Assembly (NCBI GenBank): GCA_016926805.1
Contig: JAFGNV010000013.1
Coordinates: 1 to 38,380 of the forward strand
Length of the DNA: 38,380 nt
Source of the DNA: Anaerolineae bacterium
Lineage (GTDB): Bacteria; Chloroflexota; Anaerolineae; 4572-78; J111
Direction: 5' to 3'
The translations under genes and the position numbers were made by a program. The notes beneath the pieces are model-generated. The model ran no database searches and was not told the origin of the DNA. It worked only from the letters and a program-made list of their open reading frames with translations. The number at the start of each line of letters is the position of its first letter. The stretch's first letter is position 1. Positions 25,970 to 33,289 of the stretch are shown piece after piece.

Positions 25970-25997
25970 CGTATCACGTATTGCGTATCACCTATCT
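25970..25997 (+). repeat. Heptamer tandem repeat (CGTATCA)4, degenerate
   Basis: Four consecutive seven-base units read CGTATCA, CGTATTG, CGTATCA and CCTATCT. It lies in the gap between pheA and the LOG-family gene and resembles the short tandem repetitive sequences known between cyanobacterial genes. Confidence 0.65.
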
Positions 25998-26039
25998 CTG
26001 TGCCGTCTGGTTACGTTGGTCTTGGGCTATGTTCCTCGG

Positions 26040-26873
26040 TTACACCCCTCGCGGGTAGGAACCCAAAATTTTGAAAAACGTGGTGATTTCCTGCAAATGA
26101 TTCAGCGCATTACGACAACAATCTTCGTATTGGCTACCGATAAAATCGATATAAAAGAAATATTGCCAGCGTTTGCCCTGTAACGGCCTGGACTCGAGCT
26201 TGGTCAGGTCGATATCCCGCAGGGCAAAAACGGCCAGGCATTTAAAGAGCGAACCAGGTTCATTTTTCATAGAAAAGACAATTGACGTTTTGGCTTCGCC
26301 TTGGGGCACAACCGGCTCCCGGGCCACCACCACAAAGCGGGTAAAGTTTTCGGCGTCGTCTTGCACGTTAGCGTGAAGAATATGCATGCCGTAAATGGTG
26401 GCGGCTCTGGCGCTGGCCAGACCGGCCCCGTTGGTGATGTTCTGTTCTTTGATCATTTTGATACTTCCCGCCGTATCGTAAGTTGGCACTCGTTCGGCGT
26501 GGGGGAGCAGTTTGTGGAGCGAGTGCTCGCATTGGGCCAGGGCGGGCGGTTGCGAATAAACCTTTTTGACATCGGCCAGGGTTACGCCGGGCAGGGCAAT
26601 GAGTTGATGGGCAATGGGAATTTGCACCTCGCCCACAATCGACAACTCGTAACGGAGCAACAAATCGTAGTTCCGATGGATGCTGCCCATCAGTGAATTT
26701 TCTACCGGCAAGATACCCCGCTCGACCTGTTTATTGGTAACGGCTTCAAAGACACTGTCAAAGTCGTTGTAAGGAACCGGCTCTACTGAGTCGCCAAAAT
26801 AGGCGACGGCCGCGGCTTCGCCGTAAGCGCCGCGTTCTCCTTGAAACGCAATACGTAGAGTTTCATTGCTCAT
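26040..26873 (-). CDS. pheA: Prephenate dehydratase (with ACT domain)
   Basis: The enzyme decarboxylates and dehydrates prephenate to phenylpyruvate in phenylalanine synthesis. The 277-residue length is that of the stand-alone type without chorismate mutase. The catalytic PDT domain (about 6-185) has FQGERGAYGEAAA, GILPVENSLMGSI and the catalytic Thr in ENFTRF. The ACT domain (about 197-272) carries the Phe-binding motif ESRP, so feedback inhibition by phenylalanine is expected. Its ATG overlaps the metallophosphoesterase stop by four bases (ATGA), so it is translationally coupled to that gene. Confidence 0.97.
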   Translation of the reverse strand: MSNETLRIAFQGERGAYGEAAAVAYFGDSVEPVPYNDFDSVFEAVTNKQVERGILPVENSLMGSIHRNYDLLLRYELSIVGEVQIPIAHQLIALPGVTLADVKKVYSQPPALAQCEHSLHKLLPHAERVPTYDTAGSIKMIKEQNITNGAGLASARAATIYGMHILHANVQDDAENFTRFVVVAREPVVPQGEAKTSIVFSMKNEPGSLFKCLAVFALRDIDLTKLESRPLQGKRWQYFFYIDFIGSQYEDCCRNALNHLQEITTFFKILGSYPRGV

Positions 26874-27505
26874 GCTGGGGCCTCAATATCCAGAATTTTG
26901 AAGGGGTAAATGTTGATGACTTGGGTGTCCATAAACTTGGTTTCGGTCACTTCGCAGGGATTGTAAAGATGGCGGTGGCCGTGAATCAGGTAACGCGGTT
27001 TAAATACCTTCATCAACCATAAAAATGCCTCAAAGCCAATATGGGTGTGGTCCTCCCCATTGTGAATGCCATACGGCGGCGAGTGGGCCGCCAATATATC
27101 CAGATAACGACCATATCGCAGTTTGTTCAGGTACAATTTGGGCATAAGCTGGAACACGTTGAGCCACATTTGTTCCTGGGTGTATTGAAACTTGCCTTTT
27201 TTATAGCGGATAGAACCTTCTAATCCGGCCAGCAGGATGTTTTTTTGCACGTAAGTGGTGCGATGAATGTTGAGGCCTCCACCGGGTTCGGAAATAGCCA
27301 AACCGTTGGGGGTGTATTCTCGTTCCGGATCGTGGTTGCCATGCACGTATACCAGCGGCACGTCCAACATTGTTACCAGATATTCCAGGTAATAATAAGG
27401 TAAATCGCCGCAGCCGACAATCAATTCTACGTCGCGGTAACGTTCCGCCACGTTGGGACTATACAGCCGGTTGACGACTCTATCGCTGACAAATAGGATT
27501 TTCAC
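26870..27505 (-). CDS. Calcineurin-like metallophosphoesterase
   Basis: The protein is about 211 residues if started at GTG 27505, which yields the typical N-terminus MKILFVSDRVVNRLY. A TTG 27 bases upstream would add nine residues. Metal-binding motifs are present: SD near the start, GCGDLPYYY, VHGNHDPE, then AHSPPYG and HGHRH near the end. The D-x-H of the first motif is replaced by SDRV, so one ligand His is missing and the metal site is atypical. The substrate is unknown; members act on phosphodiesters. The stop overlaps the pheA start. Confidence 0.88.
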   Translation of the reverse strand: MKILFVSDRVVNRLYSPNVAERYRDVELIVGCGDLPYYYLEYLVTMLDVPLVYVHGNHDPEREYTPNGLAISEPGGGLNIHRTTYVQKNILLAGLEGSIRYKKGKFQYTQEQMWLNVFQLMPKLYLNKLRYGRYLDILAAHSPPYGIHNGEDHTHIGFEAFLWLMKVFKPRYLIHGHRHLYNPCEVTETKFMDTQVINIYPFKILDIEAPA

Positions 27506-27584
27506 CAGGAACCCATCTTTGGGGTGTAACAAGCAAGCAACCCGGTGTGGTCACTCTCGAGGCACTCCCGACAACTCATACGAT

Positions 27585-27680
27585 ATAAGGTGGGGTGCGT
27601 CCCAAAATTTTGGCAGTAGGGACAGGACAATGTCCTGTCCCTGCCCTATGGCCAAAAAATTGGGACAGACCCCATAAGGT
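27585..27680. mobile_element. MITE-like palindromic element with apparent 7-bp target duplication
   Basis: The 82-base element at 27592-27673 has terminal inverted repeats of 23 bases with 19 matches, beginning GGGGT at one end and closing ACCCC at the other. Its centre is a perfect palindrome of two 12-base arms (AGGGACAGGACA) around position 27630. Identical ATAAGGT copies flank it directly (27585-27591 and 27674-27680), as expected of a target-site duplication. It carries no coding capacity. It lies between the divergent metallophosphoesterase and TIR genes. Confidence 0.8.
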
Positions 27681-27744
27681 GCGGCCATTTTACCACGAAG
27701 CCATAGGGCTGTCAACGAATTTAATGTTGCCCCGTTTTTCTGGC

Positions 27745-27773
27745 TTGCTCCTTTTCTCACTCTCGGTTACAAT
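27745..27773 (+). promoter_or_regulatory. Candidate promoter of the TIR gene
   Basis: TTGCTC (27745-27750), a 17-base spacer and TACAAT (27768-27773) precede the TIR start by about 58 bases. The -35 is weak. Confidence 0.5.
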
Positions 27774-27831
27774 GAAATCTATCTCTTTAAAGAAAGTCAA
27801 ATCTGCCCAAAACCTGTCAAGGAGCGTAATC

Positions 27832-28881
27832 ATGGCAACCGATGTTTTTATCAGCTATCGCCGTAAAGATTCCGAGTTTGTGAAACAGTTGCACCAGGAA
27901 TTGACCAGCAGAGGGGTCGCCGCCTGGTTTGACAAAGAAAGCATTGAAGTGGCCGACCACTGGCGCACCTCCATTGCCGAGGGGATTCGCGGCTGCAAGG
28001 TGTTTGTTCTGGTTCTCTCGCCGGATGCGGTCGAGTCGGTCAACATTCGCAAAGAGGTTGACCTGGCCGAACGGCACGGCAAACCCATTATTCCCTTGAT
28101 GTGGCGCAAAACCGATATTCCGGTGGCCTTTGAATATGCCCTGGCCGGAATTCAATGGATTGATTTTAATGAAGTTGCTTCGCCGGAGAATTTTGGGCAA
28201 CTGGCCGACGTGATCAAGCGATTGATCGGCGGTTCGTCGATGGCTGAGGCCACCAGCGGTAAGGAAGTGGCCAAAGAGGCTACCATTCCGGCAGTGGAAA
28301 AAGAGGCAGCCCCGGCTGTGGCTACCGAAGGCCGCCAATTGGGTGGTCAGCGGAAACTGGGCGGCCTGAAAAAGAAGCAAACGGTCAGCCCGATGGCCGT
28401 TGGTGGTCTGGTGATCTCAGGAGTGGTGACCACTTTTGGCCTGGACGTCGCCGATCAAGATTTTGTCAACGGCGAGCTAAAATGGCTGTTTAGCGCGGCG
28501 GATAACTTTTTGAAGATTCGCCAGGGCGAAGCCGATCGCAACCAGCCGGTCGGTGTGCCCATCCCGGCAGATGCCAAACGCGATGGCCCGGCTAACAATC
28601 AATTACTCGGTAGTCTGGATGATTTTGACATGCAGATCTGGCAAGGCCAGATTGAGTCGGGCTTCAAACGCATCGATACCTACTTGAGAAATTTAAACAT
28701 CTTGTTAGATCAAGAAGCCTTCAAGGGCGAGGCGGGCAAAGGCGATGTTTATTTACAAAATCAAATCAAAGCCGCACGGATGGAGATAGTCAAGATTTTA
28801 CAAGAGATGGCGCAACTGATGAATCAGGCTTACGGTATTCGTGTTACCAGTCCTGACCAACTGGCCGAATTCCTGGCTTGA
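27832..28881 (+). CDS. TIR-domain protein with an unrecognised C-terminal domain
   Basis: From ATG 27832, with AAGGAG eight bases upstream, the protein is 349 residues. Residues 1-130 are a bacterial TIR domain: DVFISYRRKD (4-13), a BB-loop-like WFDKESIEVADHW (32-44) and NIRKEVDLAE (71-80). E75 aligns with the catalytic glutamate of NADase TIRs such as SARM1, so NAD+ cleavage is possible. A Lys/Ala/Glu linker (about 135-185) follows. Residues about 186-349 contain a short hydrophobic patch (MAVGGLVISGVV) and then helical, charged sequence with a possible coiled-coil at 305-333; I do not recognise this part. The gene lies 30 bases before a nucleotidyltransferase on the same strand. It could be immune, regulatory or scaffolding. 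An ORF extension upstream to 27595 runs through the MITE-like element and is not likely coding. Confidence 0.85.
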   Translation: MATDVFISYRRKDSEFVKQLHQELTSRGVAAWFDKESIEVADHWRTSIAEGIRGCKVFVLVLSPDAVESVNIRKEVDLAERHGKPIIPLMWRKTDIPVAFEYALAGIQWIDFNEVASPENFGQLADVIKRLIGGSSMAEATSGKEVAKEATIPAVEKEAAPAVATEGRQLGGQRKLGGLKKKQTVSPMAVGGLVISGVVTTFGLDVADQDFVNGELKWLFSAADNFLKIRQGEADRNQPVGVPIPADAKRDGPANNQLLGSLDDFDMQIWQGQIESGFKRIDTYLRNLNILLDQEAFKGEAGKGDVYLQNQIKAARMEIVKILQEMAQLMNQAYGIRVTSPDQLAEFLA

Positions 28882-28911
28882 TAGCTTGCAAACGGAGGAG
28901 GTTCACCCCCC

Positions 28912-29898
28912 ATGAACGTTATCATTCCCCTAGCCGGATTTGGGACTCGCTTACGCCCCCATACCTACACCCGGCCCAAGCCGTTGATTAATGTGGCCGG
29001 CAGGCCAGTGTTGGGCCATATTTTGGATAAGTTGGTAGATTTGAAGGTGGAAGAGATTGTTTTTATTGTGGGTTACCTGGGCGACCAGGTGAAATCATTT
29101 GTCGATGAGTGTTATGATTTCAAAACCCACTACGTTGAACAAAAGGAATTGCTAGGCCAGGCCCACGCCATTTACCTGGCCAAAGATTTATTAGAGGGGC
29201 CAACGGTTATTCTTTTTGTGGATACTCTCTTTGAGGCCAACTTGAAGCGATTACAAAATGAACCCAGCGACGGCGTGATCTATGTTAAAGAAGTGCCTGA
29301 CCCGCGCCGTTTTGGCGTTACCCTGGTCAATGAAGCGGGCCAGATTACCCGGCTGATTGAAAAACCCAACAGCATGAAAGATAACCTGGCCGTGATTGGC
29401 CTGTATTACGTTAAAGACATCCAGCGGCTCATAGGGGCCATCAAAACCCTGATGGACAAAAACATCCAAACCAAGGGCGAGTTCTACCTGGCCGATGCCC
29501 TCCAATTGATGATTGATGACGGGGCCGTGTTGAAACCAGAGCCGGTCAATGTATGGTTGGATTGCGGCAAACCGGAAACTGTGTTAGAAACCAATCGTTA
29601 CCTGTTAAAACACAATATGGATAACAGCAACCAGGTAGCCAGCATTAATTCCATCATTTTGCCGCCAGTGCATATCGATCCGTCGGTGAAGATAAAAAAT
29701 TCTATCATTGGCCCTTACGTTACCGTGGCCGCTAACTGCGAAATTGAAGACAGTATCATCCGCGATTCGATTGTGGATGAAGAAACCTACGTTAAAGACG
29801 CCATGTTGGAAGAGTCGCTGATTGGTCGGAAAGTTGACTTGATCGGTCGCTTTCGCAAATTGAATCTGGGCGACTCGGCTCAAATCAGTTTCTTATAA
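28912..29898 (+). CDS. Sugar-phosphate nucleotidyltransferase with left-handed beta-helix tail
   Basis: This 328-residue enzyme makes NDP-sugars from sugar-1-phosphate and NTP. The N-terminal signature IIPLAGFGTRLRPHTYTRPKPL (about 4-25) is that of glucose-1-phosphate thymidylyl/uridylyl and mannose-1-phosphate guanylyltransferases. Mid-domain landmarks are LFVDTLFE and VNVWLDCGKPETV. The C-terminal stretch (about 244-328) has hexapeptide-type repeats (SVKIKNSIIGPYVTVAANCEIEDSII written here in outline), as in bifunctional archaeal-type RmlA proteins. GGAGGAGG lies about ten bases before the ATG. It probably supplies envelope glycans; the base and sugar specificity are not decidable by eye. 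Confidence 0.92.
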   Translation: MNVIIPLAGFGTRLRPHTYTRPKPLINVAGRPVLGHILDKLVDLKVEEIVFIVGYLGDQVKSFVDECYDFKTHYVEQKELLGQAHAIYLAKDLLEGPTVILFVDTLFEANLKRLQNEPSDGVIYVKEVPDPRRFGVTLVNEAGQITRLIEKPNSMKDNLAVIGLYYVKDIQRLIGAIKTLMDKNIQTKGEFYLADALQLMIDDGAVLKPEPVNVWLDCGKPETVLETNRYLLKHNMDNSNQVASINSIILPPVHIDPSVKIKNSIIGPYVTVAANCEIEDSIIRDSIVDEETYVKDAMLEESLIGRKVDLIGRFRKLNLGDSAQISFL

Positions 29899-29903
29899 AC
29901 AAG

Positions 29904-29930
29904 GTAGCAAAGTAGCAAGGTAACAGGTAG
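29904..29930 (+). repeat. Short GTAGCAA-type tandem repeat
   Basis: Units GTAGCAAA, GTAGCAAG, GTAACAG and GTAG run head to tail just after the nucleotidyltransferase. A related copy in opposite orientation is at 31419-31442, so the two bracket the aminotransferase gene. Confidence 0.6.
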
Positions 29931-29961
29931 AGAAAATTCGTTATGGCTTACGAGAGACATC

Positions 29962-31122
29962 ATGCGTTCATTTATATCTAACCGGGTTCAACAAGTTCCA
30001 CCCTCTGGCATCCGCCGCTTTTTTGATATTGCCGCTACCATGGATGATGTTATTTCGCTGGGCATCGGTGAGCCGGACTTTGTCACCCCGGAAGCAATTG
30101 TGGAAGCCGGGGTCGCCTCGCTGCGGGCGGGGCATACCCACTATACCTCTAACAACGGCACCATCGAACTCCGGGCCGCTGTTTCCCGGCATTTAAAGCG
30201 GTTGTACAAGGTGGAGTACGATCCGGCCCTGGAGATACTTATTACCGTGGGTGTATCCGAGGCTATGTATCTGGCGCTCACAGCTATCCTCAACCCCGGC
30301 GACGAGGTGATTGTGCCGCAACCATGCTTTGTCTCGTACGCCGCCGAGGTGAGTCTGGCCGGGGGCACGCCAGTGCCCATTGCCACCCGCGTTGAAAATA
30401 ATTTCCAGGTGACGTCGGAAGAGGTTGAAGGAGCCATTACTCGCCACACCAAAGCCCTGCTGATTGGCTATCCTAACAATCCCACCGGCGCGGTGTTGGA
30501 ACGGGACAATCTGGAAGCCATTGCCCGGGTGGCCCAAAAACACGATATTCTGGTGGTGTCCGACGAAATTTACGACCGGCTGGTGTACGGCCTTGAGCAT
30601 ACCTGTTTTGCCTCGCTGCCGGATATGTGGGAGCGAACTATTTTGCTAGGTGGGTTTTCCAAGGCGTATGCCATGACCGGCTGGCGACTGGGCTATGCGG
30701 CGGCCCCGCCAGAAATATTGGGTGCCATGAAAAAAATCCACCAGTACACGGTGATGTCCGCCCCCACCATGGCTCAAGAAGCAGCCTTGCTAGCTTTGGA
30801 GCAGGGCGAAGCGGCCATCGAAGAAATGCGCCAGCGTTACGACCGCCGGCGCCGGTTGATTGTGGATGGCCTCAACAGCATTGGCTTGAAATGTTTTGAA
30901 CCACGGGGGGCTTTTTACGCCTTTCCCTCGGTTCGCGGCTCCGGCATGGACGACGCCGAATTTGCCGAGCGACTGTTGGCCGAAGAACGGGTGGCCGTCA
31001 TTCCGGGCCGGGCGTTTGGCATTGGCGGCGCGGGTTATGTGCGCTGTTCTTACGCCACCGCTTACGAAAAAATTGAGCAGGCTCTGGAGCGCATGGCCAA
31101 TTTTGTGCGCAAGTTTGGGTAG
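29962..31122 (+). CDS. Class I/II PLP-dependent aminotransferase
   Basis: This 386-residue fold-type I aminotransferase has the PLP lysine at K234 in GGFSKAYAMTGWRLGY. Other landmarks are SLGIGEPDF near 33-41, the YPNNPTG segment (Asn binding the cofactor), SDEIYDRLVY and the C-terminal GYVRCSYA with the substrate-carboxylate arginine. The profile is that of aspartate/aromatic aminotransferases of the PatA/ArAT branch. Together with pheA it could perform the last step of phenylalanine synthesis, but it could equally act on aspartate or a diaminopimelate precursor. GAGAG lies shortly before the ATG. It follows the nucleotidyltransferase by about 60 bases. Confidence 0.93.
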   Translation: MRSFISNRVQQVPPSGIRRFFDIAATMDDVISLGIGEPDFVTPEAIVEAGVASLRAGHTHYTSNNGTIELRAAVSRHLKRLYKVEYDPALEILITVGVSEAMYLALTAILNPGDEVIVPQPCFVSYAAEVSLAGGTPVPIATRVENNFQVTSEEVEGAITRHTKALLIGYPNNPTGAVLERDNLEAIARVAQKHDILVVSDEIYDRLVYGLEHTCFASLPDMWERTILLGGFSKAYAMTGWRLGYAAAPPEILGAMKKIHQYTVMSAPTMAQEAALLALEQGEAAIEEMRQRYDRRRRLIVDGLNSIGLKCFEPRGAFYAFPSVRGSGMDDAEFAERLLAEERVAVIPGRAFGIGGAGYVRCSYATAYEKIEQALERMANFVRKFG

Positions 31123-31153
31123 GATGGGTATCCAGACGAATTCTTTTTTCTGA

Positions 31154-31174
31154 TTTCCAAACTGAGTTTGGAAA
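31154..31174. repeat. Short palindrome TTTCCAAACT-G-AGTTTGGAAA
   Basis: Perfect ten-base arms around one central base, 32 bases after the aminotransferase stop. It may be a REP-type unit. The downstream A-rich run does not make a plus-strand terminator. Confidence 0.65.
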
Positions 31175-31236
31175 CCAAAAAGGTAATAAGCTAACAAACT
31201 TGGCTCATGTTTAGAACAAGTGCAGACGTAATCTAG

Positions 31237-31346
31237 CCCTCACCCCAACCCTCTCCCACGGGGAGAGGAAGCAGCTTTTCCCCTCGCCCGCTGGGAGAGG
31301 GAGCGGCTTTTCCCCTCGCCCGCCGGGAGAGGGGCAGGGGTGAGGG
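31237..31346. repeat. Composite repeat: inverted outer arms around 32-bp tandem units
   Basis: The outer arm CCCTCACCCC...CTCTCCC (31237-31257) is matched inversely by GGGAGAGG...GGTGAGGG (31325-31346). Between them a 32-base unit starting GGGAGAGG and ending CTCGCCCGC(T/C) occurs twice in tandem (31261-31292 and 31293-31324), and a third copy begins at 31325. Similar CCCTCACCCCAACCCTCTCCC-type elements are dispersed in many bacterial genomes. It is not coding. Confidence 0.8.
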
Positions 31347-31418
31347 TGACCGCGCCAATATTTCCTGTTTGCGTTTGGATATTTGCGCTTGTACTTGACA
31401 AGTGCCACAAACTTATGG

Positions 31419-31442
31419 CCTGCTACCTGCTACTTTGCTGCC
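31419..31442 (-). repeat. Short GTAGCAG-type tandem repeat (inverted copy)
   Basis: On the minus strand the units GCAGCAAA, GTAGCAG and GTAGCAG run in tandem, related to 29904-29930. The repeat lies just before the preferred start of the next gene, which argues against the upstream GTG start at 31402. Confidence 0.55.
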
Positions 31443-31452
31443 GGTTTCAACA

Positions 31453-32988
31453 ATGTCTATAAATAAGGAAACAGTCGCTTCACCTCTGCAAACCTGGCTC
31501 TGGCAGCCGAACCTCATAGTCTTCATTTCCAGCGCCTGCATCATGATTCTGGAACTGGTGGCGGGCCGAATTGTGGCGCCCTACGTGGGCATATCGTTAT
31601 ACACTTGGACCAGTATCATTGGTATTGTCCTGGCTGGTATCAGTTTGGGAAACTATTTGGGCGGACGACTGGCCGACCATTGGGCCTCGTTGCGCTTTCT
31701 GGGAGGGATCTTTCTGCTGGCCGGTCTGTCTTGTTTTGGGATTTTGGCCGCCGATCAACTGAGCAAACTCACCCCAAACGACTGGTCGATCATCGTTAAT
31801 ATTCTGATTCTCACCACGCTGTTGTTTTTCTTACCTTGCGTTATTTTGGGGATGGTCTCGCCGGTGGTGGTTAAGTTAGCCGTGCGCGATCTGGCCAAAA
31901 CGGGTAGCACGGTGGGTAAAATTTATGCCGCCGGTACGGTGGGCAGCATTGTCGGCACTTTTGCCACCGGCTTCATCCTCATCTCCTGGTTTGGCACTTT
32001 TCCCATCGTCTGGGGGGTGGCTGTAGTGCTGTTGGTGATGGGCCTGCTTTTTGTTTTGACCCATCGCTGGCCGCTGCTGTTGGGGTTAGTTCTGCTTTTG
32101 GCCGGAGCATCGTTACTGATCTTCAACCTGGACTGGCTGCGTGGCCCCTGCCTCCGCGAAACAAACTACTTTTGCATCAAAGTTCGAGAAGAAGAGCGAG
32201 ATGGCGAAACCGTGCGGGTTTTGATCCTGGATCGGTTGGTCCATAGTTATACCTCTCTTGATGATCCCACCAAACTGGTGTATGACTACGAACAGATGTA
32301 CGCCGAAGTGACCGCTTACCAGGCGCAGCAACAGGACCAACTGCGAGCGTTGTTCATTGGCGGTGGGGGGTATACCTTTCCGCGCTACATGGCCGCCGTT
32401 TACCCCGGCAGCCGCATCGACGTGATTGAGATTGACCCGGGGGTCACCCAGGTGGCCTATGACCTGTTGGGATTGCGACCGGAGATGGGCATTGTCACCT
32501 ACAACCAAGACGCCCGGTTGTTTCTGGCCGGGAAGCCGACCACCACCTACAACCTTATCATGGGCGATGCCTTCAATGATTTTTCTGTGCCTTATCACCT
32601 GACCACCCAAGAATTCAACGAGCGGGTTCGCGCCTGGTTGGCCGCTGACGGTTTGTATGTGGTTAACATCATCGATGGCGTGCGCGGCGATTTTCTGCGC
32701 GCTTATGTCCACACCTTGCGCCAGACCTTTGCTCATGTTTATCTGGCTCCCACTAGCACATCCTGGCGCGAAGTATCACGTAGCACCTTTGTTATCATTG
32801 CCGGTGATACGTCCCTCGATTTGACCACGCTGGAAGGGGAAGATAACCGCCTGCTGGCCCGCCACATGCTCAGCCCGGATGAGCTGGAAACCGTCCTGGC
32901 CGAAGGTCAGGTAGTTCTGCTAACCGACCAATACGCGCCGGTAGACCAGATGTTGGCCCCGGTATTTCGGGGAGAAACAAAGCAGTGA
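31453..32988 (+). CDS. Membrane-embedded spermidine synthase-like protein
   Basis: From ATG 31453 the protein is 511 residues. The N-terminal half has about seven membrane helices (for example VFISSACIMILELVAGRIVAPYVG and the ILVLMGLLFVLTHR-like segments), resembling the membrane part of MFS/spermidine-synthase fusions. The C-terminal half (about 235-505) is a spermidine synthase-type Rossmann domain: ALFIGGGGYTFPRY, IDVIEIDPGV and GDAFNDFSVPYHLTT. The aminopropyltransferase acid pair is altered in this last motif (DAFND instead of the usual DxxDPxGP), so polyamine synthesis is uncertain. Fusions of this kind are widespread and mostly uncharacterised. The start is a judgement: an in-frame GTG at 31402 would read through a tandem repeat. 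Confidence 0.87.
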   Translation: MSINKETVASPLQTWLWQPNLIVFISSACIMILELVAGRIVAPYVGISLYTWTSIIGIVLAGISLGNYLGGRLADHWASLRFLGGIFLLAGLSCFGILAADQLSKLTPNDWSIIVNILILTTLLFFLPCVILGMVSPVVVKLAVRDLAKTGSTVGKIYAAGTVGSIVGTFATGFILISWFGTFPIVWGVAVVLLVMGLLFVLTHRWPLLLGLVLLLAGASLLIFNLDWLRGPCLRETNYFCIKVREEERDGETVRVLILDRLVHSYTSLDDPTKLVYDYEQMYAEVTAYQAQQQDQLRALFIGGGGYTFPRYMAAVYPGSRIDVIEIDPGVTQVAYDLLGLRPEMGIVTYNQDARLFLAGKPTTTYNLIMGDAFNDFSVPYHLTTQEFNERVRAWLAADGLYVVNIIDGVRGDFLRAYVHTLRQTFAHVYLAPTSTSWREVSRSTFVIIAGDTSLDLTTLEGEDNRLLARHMLSPDELETVLAEGQVVLLTDQYAPVDQMLAPVFRGETKQ

Positions 32989-33216
32989 AAGCTTCTGCTT
33001 GCTGCTAATGAAAACGCCGTAGGCCGGGGGGCTTGGGGGGTAGTTCTCCCCAACTTGTTCCCCCGTTTTCCTTACTGAAAGAACGATGCAACGCATCGCG
33101 GAATGCTGAAAATAATCCGATAGCAGATAACGCGACAAAGCAAGACTTTGTTTGCCAGAATACAATCAGGGGCGCAGCGGAGTATTCTCCAACGCGTCCC
33201 TTACCTTAAATGGTGA
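32989..33216. other. Gene-free stretch before the FHA genes
   Basis: About 230 bases with no recognisable gene or RNA. Small inverted repeats are present (GATGC/GCATC near 33084 and ACAAAG/CTTTGT near 33136-33152), none with a T tract. Confidence 0.4.
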
Positions 33217-33245
33217 TTGAAAAACTGCTCACAATGTGCTAGACT
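33217..33245 (+). promoter_or_regulatory. Candidate promoter of the FHA gene pair
   Basis: TTGAAA (33217-33222), a 17-base spacer and TAGACT (33240-33245) precede the first FHA start by 45 bases. Confidence 0.5.
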
Positions 33246-33289
33246 ATTGTTGCTGATACATCTCCATCCCCGCAAAGGAGTTGATACCA

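Noticed and set aside
27595..27831. Longer TIR protein starting 79 codons upstream
   Set aside because: The extension runs through the palindromic MITE-like element and lacks a ribosome site, while ATG 27832 has a good one and starts directly at the TIR fold.
27832..29898. Thoeris-type or CBASS-type defence operon
   Set aside because: No ThsA-like effector or cyclase is adjacent; the neighbouring transferase has a sugar-nucleotide signature, not a CD-NTase one.
31261..31346. Possible CRISPR-like array
   Set aside because: The 32-base units are directly contiguous with no unique spacers, and no cas genes are present.
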